Part shown: positions 8,158-16,921 of the stretch, piece by piece
How the letters are laid out: every line of letters begins with the position of its first letter
Numbering within the stretch: the stretch's first letter is position 1
Assembly (NCBI GenBank): GCA_018396875.1
Contig: JAGTQG010000001.1
Location: 105,528-169,527, forward strand
Length of the DNA stretch: 64,000 bases
Origin: Candidatus Bathyarchaeota archaeon
GTDB lineage: Archaea; Thermoproteota; Bathyarchaeia; Bathyarchaeales; Bathycorpusculaceae
Direction: 5' to 3'
Program-made: the position numbers and the translations under genes
Notes under the pieces: model-generated
Databases searched by the model: none
The model's input: the letters and a program-made list of their open reading frames with translations, nothing else
Told to the model about the DNA's origin: nothing

Positions 8158-8180
8158 GGGACTATTCTAGTTAGTTACCG

Positions 8181-8600
8181 ATGGATATGAAGCTTTGCAG
8201 CGCATGTTTATTGGGCATAAAATGCCGCTATGACGGAAAAGACTGCCGAAACGAAAAAGTCGTTGAACTATTAAAAATAGAACTTCTGATTCCTGTTTGC
8301 CCTGAACAGCTTGGCGGTTTACCAACTCCGAGGGAGCCAGCAGAAATTGTTGGAGGGAAAGTGTTAACGAAGTCCGGAAGGGATGTTACGGAAAATTTCA
8401 TTCGAGGAGCGAGGGAAACCTTGAAAATAGTCAAACTGCTCGGTGTTAAAGAGGCTGTATTAAAACAGGGAAGCCCTTCATGTGGTTGTGGAAGAATATA
8501 CAATGGAACTTTTTCTGGAAAAACAGTTGAGGGTGATGGGATAACAGCAGCCCTTCTTAAAAAACATGGAATCAAAGTGATTACCGAAGAGGATCTATAA
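8181..8600 (+). CDS. DUF523 / TudS-like iron-sulfur desulfidase family protein
   Basis: 139 aa. Family features are CSACLLGIKCRYDG at the N-terminus, VCPEQLGGLPTPREPAEI in the middle and KQGSPSCGCGRIY towards the end. One characterised DUF523 protein, TudS, removes sulfur from 2-thiouracil with a [4Fe-4S] cluster held by three Cys. Candidate ligands here are among Cys9, Cys40 and Cys101. The real substrate in this organism is unknown (thiolated pyrimidines or tRNA bases are possible). The last 6 nt overlap the convergent presenilin-like gene. Confidence 0.85.
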   Translation: MDMKLCSACLLGIKCRYDGKDCRNEKVVELLKIELLIPVCPEQLGGLPTPREPAEIVGGKVLTKSGRDVTENFIRGARETLKIVKLLGVKEAVLKQGSPSCGCGRIYNGTFSGKTVEGDGITAALLKKHGIKVITEEDL

Positions 8601-9623
8601 CTTTTCGACTCCCATCTTTGCAACTTTTCTATCCTTTAGATATTTAAGAAGCGCAACGGGCGTCCAGCCGGTTATAATCATCAACGTTCCTGGAAAAACC
8701 CTCACACCAAAGTTTAGTATGAACATTTCATAAATGAAAAACGAAGACGCCATTGCCGCCGAAGAGAGAAACGCAAAATTTTTTCCAAATTTTTTGTAAG
8801 CTTGCAAAGCTAGGAGCCCGGCAAAGAAGAAGTCTCCTAAGCCGAGAGACATAAAAAGCGCACCTTCCTCGGTCACAACTTGTGGAAGAGTTGGCAAAAT
8901 AACCAAGATTGGAAGCCTTAAACCAGATACATGCGTTGCCGCGGAAACCATGGATCCAGTTACCAGCACAAGAACTATGTCTGCAACCGTCAAAAGACCA
9001 GCGAAAACCAGTGAAGTTTTCCACGTGAAAAGACTCCCCAAATAAAGGACTATCAAAACTGCAAAAATAAGCCCGTAGACGTTTTGCAAATATGGAAACC
9101 ATAATGGTGTTCTATTAAAGAAAACGTATAGTAAAACAAACAATGTTGAAGGCATGGCTGCGAGATACCAACGTTCACCTTTGTGTAGTCTATCCTCCTC
9201 GTAGATTGCGGCAATAAAAGAAAAACCGCACAGGCAATAGAGGGCTGCAGCTCCGTAGGCAACTAACGTGTTGACAGGGAACAATGTGAAAAGACTTGTT
9301 GTTGCGATTAAAAAACTTACAGCAAAAAATGCTTCGGAGACTAGCTTGGCTAAGGCTTTTTTAAAGTCTGAGAAAATGTAGGTGAAGATGAAAAACAAAA
9401 GAGAATATGCAAGGAGAAATAGTATTATAATAGCCATTTGCGGAATGAAGGCCATAACAGAAACAGTTGCCGTTATCATTGCCACAAGAAGTATAGCATC
9501 TTTAACTTGGAACTCTTTTTCCTCAAACGCCTTTTTGAGCTTTTTCTCAACTTTTTCAAATGCAAGGACAGCAATTGTTGTAGTTGCAAAAAGAGTTAAA
9601 GGCATAGCTATGTCGAAATACAT
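8595..9623 (-). CDS. Presenilin-like intramembrane aspartyl protease (PSH family)
   Basis: About 342 aa with nine or so hydrophobic segments. The second catalytic motif is GLGD (261-264), followed by FFFAGLL as in presenilin and signal peptide peptidase. The upstream helix gives Asp215 in LTVADIVLVLVTG, followed by the family-type LRLPILVILP stretch. Near the end TGWTPVALLKYL matches the PAL-type motif. The first motif reads AD rather than YD. A TATA-like GCTTAAATG (9647-9655) puts transcription start next to ATG 9623, so the gene looks leaderless; GTG 9629 is an alternative. Substrates are unknown. Confidence 0.8.
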   Translation of the reverse strand: MYFDIAMPLTLFATTTIAVLAFEKVEKKLKKAFEEKEFQVKDAILLVAMITATVSVMAFIPQMAIIILFLLAYSLLFFIFTYIFSDFKKALAKLVSEAFFAVSFLIATTSLFTLFPVNTLVAYGAAALYCLCGFSFIAAIYEEDRLHKGERWYLAAMPSTLFVLLYVFFNRTPLWFPYLQNVYGLIFAVLIVLYLGSLFTWKTSLVFAGLLTVADIVLVLVTGSMVSAATHVSGLRLPILVILPTLPQVVTEEGALFMSLGLGDFFFAGLLALQAYKKFGKNFAFLSSAAMASSFFIYEMFILNFGVRVFPGTLMIITGWTPVALLKYLKDRKVAKMGVEKL

Positions 9624-9649
9624 AGGCACACAATATGGAGAACAAGCAT

Positions 9650-10516
9650 TTAAGCCTTAAAGCCTAAGAAACAGTTAAAGACGGCAAGCGAAGCAATAAG
9701 CGCCTCTTCAGTTCTCACGGTTTCAGTCCACTGTCCCGGGATCGTGTTAACAACAAAGTCCACAAGATCCGTTAGGTTAAGCCCTTCACGTTTAACTATC
9801 TCAAAAAGCCCTTGTGCGGGCGCTCCAAAACCCACCAGCACTTTTTCCGCTTTTTTCCATCTTTCAGCAATTTCGTCTTTAACTTCCATAAAAGCCGAGC
9901 CATACCTTGATGTGGCAATTTTCAAGTCGAACAGTCCACTTTTGATCAAACTTCCAAAGGAGCCATCCCAAACTGAAACAGTGTATCCCCAATAAAACGG
10001 GATCTTTTGGCGTTCTATAACATCTACAGCAATTTGTTCGCCAACACTTACAATTTTTACAGTCACCCTCTCGCCGATAGGTATACGCTTAAGCACAAGA
10101 GCGGGCTTTTCAACGCCAATGTCCACAAGTGTTCCCTTCTTTATTTTTGCAATCGTTACGCCCTCACGATATTCTCCGACCTTTAGATCAGCCGCCCTTT
10201 TACCAAGAGGATGATGCGGCGTCCTTAACGGCGGCAAAATTCCAGCATACCGCAGCTCAGGCCTCAACTTAAACAGCCTTTTGCGAAGATATTGAGGAGT
10301 TTCCATGTAGCGAAGCAATGTAACAATAAGGTCTATCTCGCTTCTTTGATCCGTTTCTGGTTCATCCTTATAGATTATGATTTCCTCAACGCCAAAGATT
10401 GCGGCAGCTCTGCCAACCATGCCAATCTTAGATGTTTTCTCCCTCAAATGAGGAACATCTGAGACTATGGAGGCTGGAATAGCTATTGAAACTTTTTTCC
10501 GCCTTAAAGATGACAT
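9650..10516 (-). CDS. SPOUT-fold RNA methyltransferase (C9orf114/COG2106 family)
   Basis: 288 aa. A methyltransferase with an alpha/beta-knot, found in archaea and eukaryotes and usually split by an OB-like insertion. The N-terminal VSIAIPASIVSDVPHLREKT and VGRAAAIFGVEEIIIYKDE are family signatures, LPPLRTPHHPLGKR follows, and the SAM-binding knot is near VLVGFGAPAQGLFEI and NTIPGQWTETVRTEEAL. The target RNA is unknown, probably rRNA. ATG 10516 lies just beyond the stop of the isomerase gene; starts further upstream would overlap it and add unconserved residues. Last gene of the ino1 operon. Confidence 0.85.
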   Translation of the reverse strand: MSSLRRKKVSIAIPASIVSDVPHLREKTSKIGMVGRAAAIFGVEEIIIYKDEPETDQRSEIDLIVTLLRYMETPQYLRKRLFKLRPELRYAGILPPLRTPHHPLGKRAADLKVGEYREGVTIAKIKKGTLVDIGVEKPALVLKRIPIGERVTVKIVSVGEQIAVDVIERQKIPFYWGYTVSVWDGSFGSLIKSGLFDLKIATSRYGSAFMEVKDEIAERWKKAEKVLVGFGAPAQGLFEIVKREGLNLTDLVDFVVNTIPGQWTETVRTEEALIASLAVFNCFLGFKA

Positions 10517-10532
10517 TAATGACGCCCCATAT

Positions 10533-11309
10533 TTATCCATTAAAGTAGAACTTTGCATTTTTCTCCGGATCTTCAAGAACATCCTTTAGCTTTTCAGGAT
10601 CCCTTTCGATCAGCTTGAAAGCGTCAATCTCCTTAACCTTTTTCACGGCTTTGTATGATGCATCAAATTTTGGGTTTCTTTTAATCTCAACTCTTTTTTT
10701 CTCAGCGTTATAGAACAGGCTGACGGGGAAGCCTCTCCCCTTGACACAAAGGTAATCGTGACCAGCCTTTTCCGGAGCTAACGTCAAAAATAAACAGTCC
10801 TTTCGGTGAACCGTCATCCTATGCATGAAACGGGGATGAATGAAAAACGAGTCTCCCTCATTTAGCCACACCACAAAACTTTGAAAAGTGCTTCTATCTG
10901 ATAGTACAAGGAAACACTTGTTCTTCAAAACTATGTAGAGTTCTCCGAAAAATTTTTCGTGAGCGTGACCGTATGTGCAGAAAAGCTCGCCTTCATTTTG
11001 GGTTGAGAAGAAACCATGATTTAGAAGGGTTAAATCGCCAACAAGTCCAGTTTTCACATACAATTCTTTAAAGAAATCCACAGATTTCCATAGATTGTAA
11101 ACCGAATAGACAACGCAGTCGCCGAGTTCCTTCACCTTCCTCTTTGCATTTTCCAAGTCCAAGATAACCTCGTCCTCGATTAGTCTTGAAGCATGCCTCC
11201 GGTAGTATGGTGTGTTCTCCTTTACGACAAGGGAAATTTTCCCCTTTTCCTGCCGATAGCTGAAGCCTAACTGAGTTCTAATGTCCCCCTCGTCGAAGCT
11301 TAACTTCAT
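10533..11309 (-). CDS. pgi: Archaeal cupin-type glucose-6-phosphate isomerase
   Basis: 258 aa. The cupin core carries the metal ligands in GHAHEKFFGELYIVL and a later His in FIHPRFMHRMTV. The preceding TGLVGDLTLLNHGFFS matches the family region before the cupin. The family converts glucose-6-phosphate and fructose-6-phosphate. It lies directly downstream of ino1, whose substrate is glucose-6-phosphate, so the pair may channel sugar phosphate into inositol lipids. ATG 11309 is preferred over the ORF start at 11372 because that one reaches far into ino1, and GAGGAAG precedes 11309. The C-terminal 60 residues are lysine-rich and longer than the cupin itself. Confidence 0.82.
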   Translation of the reverse strand: MKLSFDEGDIRTQLGFSYRQEKGKISLVVKENTPYYRRHASRLIEDEVILDLENAKRKVKELGDCVVYSVYNLWKSVDFFKELYVKTGLVGDLTLLNHGFFSTQNEGELFCTYGHAHEKFFGELYIVLKNKCFLVLSDRSTFQSFVVWLNEGDSFFIHPRFMHRMTVHRKDCLFLTLAPEKAGHDYLCVKGRGFPVSLFYNAEKKRVEIKRNPKFDASYKAVKKVKEIDAFKLIERDPEKLKDVLEDPEKNAKFYFNG

Positions 11310-11319
11310 AGCGTCTTCC

Positions 11320-12390
11320 TCAAAGTGTTGGAGAAACTTGTGCCACAAATTCTTCGAACATTTTTTCAGCAAATTCTAACGGGACAAGTTTTGGTGGACG
11401 TTTGAAGGCGTAAACGCATATTGGAAGAATTGCCCCGCTCATTTTGCGATCCAACGCCACTTTCACAGCTCTTATCACATCGAACAGAACCGAACCAGCG
11501 TTTGGCGCGTCAATGGTTGAAAGGCGTATGTCCATCTGCATGGGTGCACCGCAGAAGTACACCCCCCTAATCCAAAAGAAGCTGTCACGTCTATTCCCTA
11601 GAAAATCCACATAGTCTGTGGATCCCGCAACAACCTCCGCCTCATAGGGCAACGCCGCCTTCACCGTTTCAGTCTTTATTGTTCGCTTAAGCTCGCGGGT
11701 CCGCTCAAGCGTATCAAGAGACTCTGTTCCACCACCAACATCCAGCTGATAGGTTTCAGTCACATGCACGCCATGCCTAGAAAGAAGCTGCAGCAGAGTC
11801 TTGTGAATGGTGGTTGCACCAACCTGATCAATTAAATCGTCGCCCACAAGAGGCAAACCAGCCTCCTCAAAAAGTTTCGCCCAGTTGGGGTTGCTTGCAA
11901 TGAAAGCCGGTGTTGCGTTCACAAAGGCACATCCAGCCTTCAAAGATTGACTAGCATACCACTCAGAAGCCTTAACAGCACCACTTGGAAGCAAATTAAC
12001 CACGATTTGGGCGCCGCTTTCTCGAAGCACTTGCGCAACATCCGCCTCGGGCAGATTGCTAACTTGAATAACGCGCCCCGTATATTCGCCAACACCGTCC
12101 AAAACGGGCCCCTTAGAGACTATTGTACCTGTGGGGGGCACTTCAACCATTTTGGGAGCACTGTTGGGAGGGGCGAAGATGGCTTCTGATAAGTCCTTTC
12201 CTACTTTTCGGCTGTCAATGTCGAAGGCTGCCACTATTTGAATATCCCTTGGATGATATCCTCCGAGGATCAAGTTTCGAATACCCAAACACTTATCGTC
12301 TTTAGCTATGCCACTATAAAAATGGAGCCCTTGAACGAGGGCGGACGCGCAGTTTCCGACGCCGACTAACGCTATTTTTATGTTTGGCAA
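11320..12390 (-). CDS. ino1: Myo-inositol-1-phosphate synthase
   Basis: About 356 aa. NAD-dependent conversion of glucose-6-phosphate to inositol phosphate, the precursor of archaetidylinositol. A Rossmann loop IALVGVGNCASALVQGL opens the protein. VVNLLPSGAVKASEWYA, GDDLIDQVGATTIHKTLL and GGGTESLDTLERTRELK are family signatures. The family normally starts a few residues before IALVG. A TATA box at 12427-12437 lies too close to the ATG at 12423 for it to be in the transcript, while GTGGTG precedes TTG 12390 at good distance. First gene of the operon with the isomerase and methyltransferase. Confidence 0.92.
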   Translation of the reverse strand: MPNIKIALVGVGNCASALVQGLHFYSGIAKDDKCLGIRNLILGGYHPRDIQIVAAFDIDSRKVGKDLSEAIFAPPNSAPKMVEVPPTGTIVSKGPVLDGVGEYTGRVIQVSNLPEADVAQVLRESGAQIVVNLLPSGAVKASEWYASQSLKAGCAFVNATPAFIASNPNWAKLFEEAGLPLVGDDLIDQVGATTIHKTLLQLLSRHGVHVTETYQLDVGGGTESLDTLERTRELKRTIKTETVKAALPYEAEVVAGSTDYVDFLGNRRDSFFWIRGVYFCGAPMQMDIRLSTIDAPNAGSVLFDVIRAVKVALDRKMSGAILPICVYAFKRPPKLVPLEFAEKMFEEFVAQVSPTL

Positions 12391-12426
12391 CGCGTGCACC
12401 ACTTGTCTTCTCAATATTTGCATACG

Positions 12427-12437
12427 AATTTATAAAG
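12427..12437. promoter_or_regulatory. Shared TATA element between ino1 and the zinc-ribbon gene
   Basis: AATTTATAAAG sits between the two divergent genes. It fits a start near 12458 for the rightward gene (ATG 12471). Read leftward it fits a start near 12408 for ino1 if ino1 begins downstream of its first ATG. Confidence 0.45.
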
Positions 12438-12470
12438 CTCTATGCAATAATACTTTGAAGTGGTCTTATA

Positions 12471-12692
12471 ATGAAAGCATGGTTGGACGTTGCCGTTTTA
12501 CGCTGCCCAAACTGTGGGCGCCTTTACGTGGAGACTTCTTGGTATGTTGTTGAGATGGAGTCAGACATTGAGTGCGGAGAATGCGGCAACGAATTTAACA
12601 GCAGAAAGAACATGTTGTCTAGAGCGCTGTTGGAATTTCAACTAGACGAAAACGGCGAAATACAAAACGTGCATGTTTCCAAAAGATTGTAG
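12471..12692 (+). CDS. Small zinc-ribbon protein
   Basis: 73 aa. Two CxxC knuckles, CPNC (12-15) and CGEC (36-39), frame a compact beta-rich region and probably bind one zinc. The rest is charged with no membrane segment. Such proteins often contact nucleic acids or larger enzymes, but I cannot assign a role. It is divergent from ino1 and convergent with the DUF917 gene. Confidence 0.7.
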   Translation: MKAWLDVAVLRCPNCGRLYVETSWYVVEMESDIECGECGNEFNSRKNMLSRALLEFQLDENGEIQNVHVSKRL

Positions 12693-12705
12693 CCGAAAAT
12701 GAACG

Positions 12706-13776
12706 CTATAACGCCAACTTTTCGATTGGAACATACGCTTCATAAATTCCAGACCTTTGGAGAACATCCTTCCAAAGTTCCAGCCCTTTCTTTGTCCGCC
12801 ACTTGTCGGGAGCCGGCAAGCCCAAAATTGTAAGTTTTTCTCCTTCAACAATTTTTTCAGCAGTTACACACTTGCATGTTGCTGGATCCACCGGAGTAAT
12901 TATGTCGGGCGCGATGGCGGAAAGCTTTCCGTTTTTATAAGCAATAAGCACCTCATTTTTAGCCTTAAACTCAAAAACTTCGCCAGCGAAACCATCAGCC
13001 CCTTTCATAATCACATTAACAAAAGTGAACCCTTCTTTCGTTTCTTTTTGCACTGAAGCCACCACGCCCTCAAAAAGTTTGAAGCCTCCGGTTTCCTTCA
13101 ACACATGTTCAAGCGGATTATCGGTCTCCCTCAAAATTTTTCCAATCCTCATAGCTTTTGATAAACTGCGCTGGATAGGTGAGGTTCTGACTTGTTCAGC
13201 GGTTAATATTCGCCTAGCTGTGTAGGCGGAGTGCCCCCATTCGGCAGCCAGTATTCGTGCAATTCGCTCAGCGGCTTTGGCATCGCTTGTCGCCTTAACT
13301 ATAACTATGTTCTTGGCGTGGACGTCTGCAACACACATCGGTGCAAGTGGAATATCGTCAATCGTGTAAACCTTCAAATGCACTTCGGGAACAGATCTAC
13401 CTGCCCCATCAGCATCCACAATAGGAAGATCACATCTAGCAGCGACGTCTACAGCTGCTAGCGTATTAAAGCCGCCAAGCTCAACTGGAATGGTGGCAAA
13501 AGCCCGAAACCCCACATACTCCTCTAGAACCCTCAAAGTTTTTACAGCCGCTTCAGGATCGTAGCCAACGGAAGTTGTTGCGCCAACACAAGCAAAGTTC
13601 ACAACCCTAGCATCTTCCGGCAATTCTGAAGGATCAACCATTTTCACTGGAATACCTTGCGACGACAAACCCTCAACTATTTTATAACCTTCTTCGGGGG
13701 AGCCCCCTCCACCAGCTGAAAAGATGGCAGCCCCGTCAACCAAGTCGATTAAATCTTGACGAAACAAAGTTTTCAA
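12706..13776 (-). CDS. DUF917 family protein (S-methyl-thiohydantoin desulfurase-like domain)
   Basis: About 356 aa. The N-terminal part has the glycine-rich GAAIFSAGGGGSPEEGY that defines DUF917, then VVNFACVGATTSVGYDPEA and DLPIVDADGAGRSVPEV. The C-terminal half ends in LGLPAPDKWRTKKGLE. Members occur alone or near hydantoinase/acetone-carboxylase-like genes; no such partner is seen here. TTG 13776 is chosen because GGTGATG precedes it; the longer frame to 13878 runs into the glyS promoter. Function is not established for this subgroup. Confidence 0.82.
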   Translation of the reverse strand: MKTLFRQDLIDLVDGAAIFSAGGGGSPEEGYKIVEGLSSQGIPVKMVDPSELPEDARVVNFACVGATTSVGYDPEAAVKTLRVLEEYVGFRAFATIPVELGGFNTLAAVDVAARCDLPIVDADGAGRSVPEVHLKVYTIDDIPLAPMCVADVHAKNIVIVKATSDAKAAERIARILAAEWGHSAYTARRILTAEQVRTSPIQRSLSKAMRIGKILRETDNPLEHVLKETGGFKLFEGVVASVQKETKEGFTFVNVIMKGADGFAGEVFEFKAKNEVLIAYKNGKLSAIAPDIITPVDPATCKCVTAEKIVEGEKLTILGLPAPDKWRTKKGLELWKDVLQRSGIYEAYVPIEKLAL

Positions 13777-13796
13777 ATGAGCATCACCACGAACGC

Positions 13797-13812
13797 TTAT
13801 AACGTTTATTAT
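13797..13812. promoter_or_regulatory. Divergent promoter region glyS / DUF917
   Basis: The AT-rich CGTTTATTATATGG and the adjacent TTATAACG lie in the 84-bp gap between the two inferred starts (13776 leftward, 13861 rightward). Both are acceptable TATA elements and could serve one direction each. Confidence 0.35.
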
Positions 13813-13860
13813 ATGGAACACCTTAAAGAATTTAGCCATCAAAACGAAGGGGAAATAAGA

Positions 13861-15618
13861 GTGAATAGTCAAACACAAGACAAGTTCACATTGATAAACG
13901 AGTTAGCCCGTCGCAGAGGATTCTTCTGGCAGTCCTACGAAATCTACGGCGGAGCCAGCGGTTTCGTGACGTACGGCTTTTTGGGTACAAGGCTAAAACA
14001 GAACATCGAAAAAAAGCTTAGAGACCTCTTCGTCAACAAGCTGGGGATTTTGGAAATAGAAGCCCCCATAATAGCACCAGCCAAAGTTTTTGAGGCTTCA
14101 GGACACGTCGAACATTTTAAAGAGCCCATGGTGGAATGTCTGAAATGTGGGAGACGCTTCAGAGCAGACCACCTTCTAAAGGAAAAAGCAAGGCTAAGCG
14201 AAACAGAGGTTGAGAAACTCACGCTGGAAGAACTGAAGAACGCCATAGAAAGAAATGACGTCCGCTGCCCAGAATGTGGCGGAGCCTTCGGAGAACCAAA
14301 ATATTTCTTAACAATGTTTAAAACCTCAATAGGCCCGTATTCGGAGGCTGTTGGTTACGGACGGCCAGAAGCGGCACAGAATATTTTCGTGGAGTTCAGG
14401 CGCTTATACGAAAATGCCCGGGAGAAGCTTCCCTTTGGTGTAATGCAAATTGGTCATGCCCTGCGAAATGAAATCTCGCCTCGGCAAGGTTTGATAAGGC
14501 TGAGAGAATTCACAATAGTGGACGTCGAATTTTTCTTTGATCCAGAGGAGCCCAACTGTTATCTGTTAAAGGACTTGGAGAATGAAACCTTGCGCCTAGT
14601 TTTAGCTGAAAGCAAACTTCGGGGTTCAGAAGAAATTGTAGAAGTAACCGTGAAAGAAGCTCTTGAAAAAGGGTTTATAAAGGTTCCATGGCAAGCGGTC
14701 TTCATGGCCCTAGCAAAAAAGCTTCTAACCGAGTTGGGGGTTCCCGCCGAGAAGCAGCGTTTTATTGAAAAGCTTCCATGGGAACGCGCCCACTATTCCC
14801 TTCAAAGCTTTGACCAAGAGGTTTACGTGGATCGCTGGGGTTGGGTTGAAGTTTCCGGCCATGCCTATAGAACAGACTATGACCTAAAAAGGCACATGCA
14901 ATTCAGCGGTGTTGACACAAGAGTGTTCAAGGAGTATGAGAAGCCTGTTGAGATAGAAAAAACTGTTGTCAAACCTCTGATGGCAAAGCTTGGACCTAAA
15001 TTCAAAGGCGAAACGCAAAAAATAGCGGAAATTTTGGCGGAGATGAATCCAGAAGAAGTTGAGGAATCCTTTAAAAAGAAGGGTTACTATATGCTTGGAG
15101 AGCATAAGATTCTGCCAGAATACGTGGAAATCGTCAAGTGCAAGGTTACAGAAAAAGGAAAACATTTCATACCACATGTCGTCGAACCAAGTTTCGGCCT
15201 GGACAGGCTTGTTTATGTAACTCTTGAATACGCCTACCACGTCAAAGACGACAGAGTAATCCTAAGTTTTCCAAGAGACATAGCACCCATACAAGTAGGA
15301 GTATACCCGCTTGTCAGCAAGGATGGCTTACCAGAAAAAGCTATGCAAGTTTATAAAATGCTCATTGACGAAGGATTCATAGCTGAGTATGACGAAGCCG
15401 GCTCCATTGGAAGGCGTTATGCAAGAGCAGATGAGGCAGGAATACCTTTGGGAATAACTATAGACTATGAAACACTCAAAGATGATACAGTTACTATCCG
15501 TGACAGAGACACTTGGAGGCAAGTTCGAAATAAAATTGCCGTTTTACCAGAACTCTTACACAAATATTTCCGCAATAAAATAGATTTTGAAGATTTGGGA
15601 GAACCCCTAAAAGAGTAA
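13861..15618 (+). CDS. glyS: Glycyl-tRNA synthetase (class II, archaeal/eukaryotic alpha2 type)
   Basis: 585 aa, charges tRNA-Gly. Near the N-terminus RRGFFWQSYEIYGG and GFVTYGFLGTRLKQNI are GlyRS-specific. A zinc-binding insertion has CLKC and CPEC pairs. Motif 2 surrounds FRRLYENAREKLPFGVMQIGHALRNEISPR (key residues FR...E). Motif 3 is EPSFGLDRLVY. The anticodon-binding domain is the last 120 residues. GTG 13861 follows AAGGGGA and gives the family N-terminus. Upstream in-frame codons to 13756 lie in the divergent promoter. An oligo-T stretch follows the stop. Confidence 0.96.
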   Translation: MNSQTQDKFTLINELARRRGFFWQSYEIYGGASGFVTYGFLGTRLKQNIEKKLRDLFVNKLGILEIEAPIIAPAKVFEASGHVEHFKEPMVECLKCGRRFRADHLLKEKARLSETEVEKLTLEELKNAIERNDVRCPECGGAFGEPKYFLTMFKTSIGPYSEAVGYGRPEAAQNIFVEFRRLYENAREKLPFGVMQIGHALRNEISPRQGLIRLREFTIVDVEFFFDPEEPNCYLLKDLENETLRLVLAESKLRGSEEIVEVTVKEALEKGFIKVPWQAVFMALAKKLLTELGVPAEKQRFIEKLPWERAHYSLQSFDQEVYVDRWGWVEVSGHAYRTDYDLKRHMQFSGVDTRVFKEYEKPVEIEKTVVKPLMAKLGPKFKGETQKIAEILAEMNPEEVEESFKKKGYYMLGEHKILPEYVEIVKCKVTEKGKHFIPHVVEPSFGLDRLVYVTLEYAYHVKDDRVILSFPRDIAPIQVGVYPLVSKDGLPEKAMQVYKMLIDEGFIAEYDEAGSIGRRYARADEAGIPLGITIDYETLKDDTVTIRDRDTWRQVRNKIAVLPELLHKYFRNKIDFEDLGEPLKE

Positions 15619-15625
15619 CTTTCGC

Positions 15626-15636
15626 TACCTTTTTTA
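15626..15636 (+). terminator. Oligo-T terminator after glyS
   Basis: CCTTTTTTAAC lies 8 nt after the glyS stop, typical of archaeal factor-independent termination at U-runs. No hairpin is seen. Confidence 0.35.
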
Positions 15637-15693
15637 ACACTGAAACTTAACATAATATCGCTTAAAACTAGGATCTATACGGACGGGGATACT

Positions 15694-16353
15694 TTGGTGC
15701 TCCCAACGGAAACCGAAGAACGTGTCAGACGGAGAGCATTAGGCATTTGCCAAGAACATTTAAGAAAGGTTGTGGACTTAACGAGAAAAGTTCCCCAGAT
15801 AATTGAGTGTTTTCTAAAAAACGATAGAGAAAAAGCAAAACAACTCTACAACGAAATAAGGGCTAGCAAGGACGATGTGGATAACGCTAGGCGTCTTGTT
15901 TCAAGTGAGTTGGCACAAATTGGCGCCATACTCTTAAGCAGGGAAGACTTTTTGAGGTTTACAAACCTTGCTAATGAAATAGCCGATTTCTCTGAGGGAA
16001 TAGCCTTTCGCCTCCTACAAATGATGCAACATGACTGGCAAGCACCCGCAGACATAAAAAAGGATCTCCTAAAACTTTCAGAATCCGTCCTCGAAGCAAT
16101 CATAAAACTCAGGGAAACCATGATGGTATTGTCATATAGTCCTGAAAAAGTGACAGAAAAAGCTGGGGAAGTCGAGGTTGCAGAAAGACGAGTCGACGAA
16201 TTATATCGTACCCTTGAAATAAAGATTCTGAATGGCAAACTCGAAATTCAAGCGCTTTTACTCTTGTGGGATATACTACAACTTTTAGAGGGATCCGCCG
16301 ACAAGGCTGAAGACGCTGTGGAAGCTGCCCGCATCATATCCTTTATAATGTGA
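15694..16353 (+). CDS. DUF47 / PhoU-like protein
   Basis: 219 aa, all-helical, with the DUF47 pattern (segments such as VPQIIECFLKNDREKAKQLYNEI and LANEIADFSEGIAFRLLQMM). DUF47 proteins are PhoU-related regulators often next to Pit-type phosphate transporters, but no transporter is visible here. Start is TTG 15694 or GTG 15697 after a GGGG-containing site. It runs into endA with only 10 nt between, so the two are probably cotranscribed. Confidence 0.85.
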   Translation: MVLPTETEERVRRRALGICQEHLRKVVDLTRKVPQIIECFLKNDREKAKQLYNEIRASKDDVDNARRLVSSELAQIGAILLSREDFLRFTNLANEIADFSEGIAFRLLQMMQHDWQAPADIKKDLLKLSESVLEAIIKLRETMMVLSYSPEKVTEKAGEVEVAERRVDELYRTLEIKILNGKLEIQALLLLWDILQLLEGSADKAEDAVEAARIISFIM

Positions 16354-16363
16354 AGGGTGAAGG

Positions 16364-16921
16364 ATGGCGAAAAAAATACCGGTTGAATTCATAGAAAACT
16401 TTTTAGTCGTCTGGGATCTTGCAGCAGGCTCAGAACTTTATAAGATGGGCTTTTATGGCAAACCTTTAGGCATACCAAAACCCAAAGTTCCAGAATTCAA
16501 TGTCCCATTAATTCTAGACTTAATGGAGGGGTTATACCTTGCCGAGAAAGGAATCATAACAGTGTATGAGGGCGCCGACAAGCGGAAAGTAAACTTGAAA
16601 AAGCTCCGTCAAAAGGCAAGAACGCTGTACGAGGAGTTTGACGAAAAATATGCAGTTTATCGAGATTTGCGCGAAAAAGGGATGGTTGTTACTCCGGGCA
16701 TAAAGTTTGGATGCGACTTCGCAGTCTATAAGTATGGTCCAGGATTAGAGCATGCGCCCTTCATGGTTTCAGTGAAAAAGGCTGCTTCAGAGTTAACAGC
16801 TACAGAAATAGTCAAGGCTGGGAGGTTGGCGACAACGGTCCGCAAAAGGTTCATAGTCGCGGTGCCAGACTTAGAGGTAGGGAAAGTTCGATACCTCATA
16901 TTTAAATGGTTTAAGGCTTAA
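16364..16921 (+). CDS. endA: tRNA-splicing endonuclease
   Basis: 185 aa. Cuts tRNA precursors at bulge-helix-bulge motifs. The catalytic C-terminal domain has the Tyr122-His130-Lys161 triad in FAVYKYGPGLEHAPF and TTVRKRF. The N-terminal domain is the small alpha/beta type. The length fits the homotetrameric form or one of two subunits of the heteromeric form; only this one copy lies in the window. The Shine-Dalgarno AGGGTGAAGG lies right before the ATG. A substrate, the intron-bearing tRNA-Ser, is encoded at 28778-28897. Confidence 0.95.
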   Translation: MAKKIPVEFIENFLVVWDLAAGSELYKMGFYGKPLGIPKPKVPEFNVPLILDLMEGLYLAEKGIITVYEGADKRKVNLKKLRQKARTLYEEFDEKYAVYRDLREKGMVVTPGIKFGCDFAVYKYGPGLEHAPFMVSVKKAASELTATEIVKAGRLATTVRKRFIVAVPDLEVGKVRYLIFKWFKA

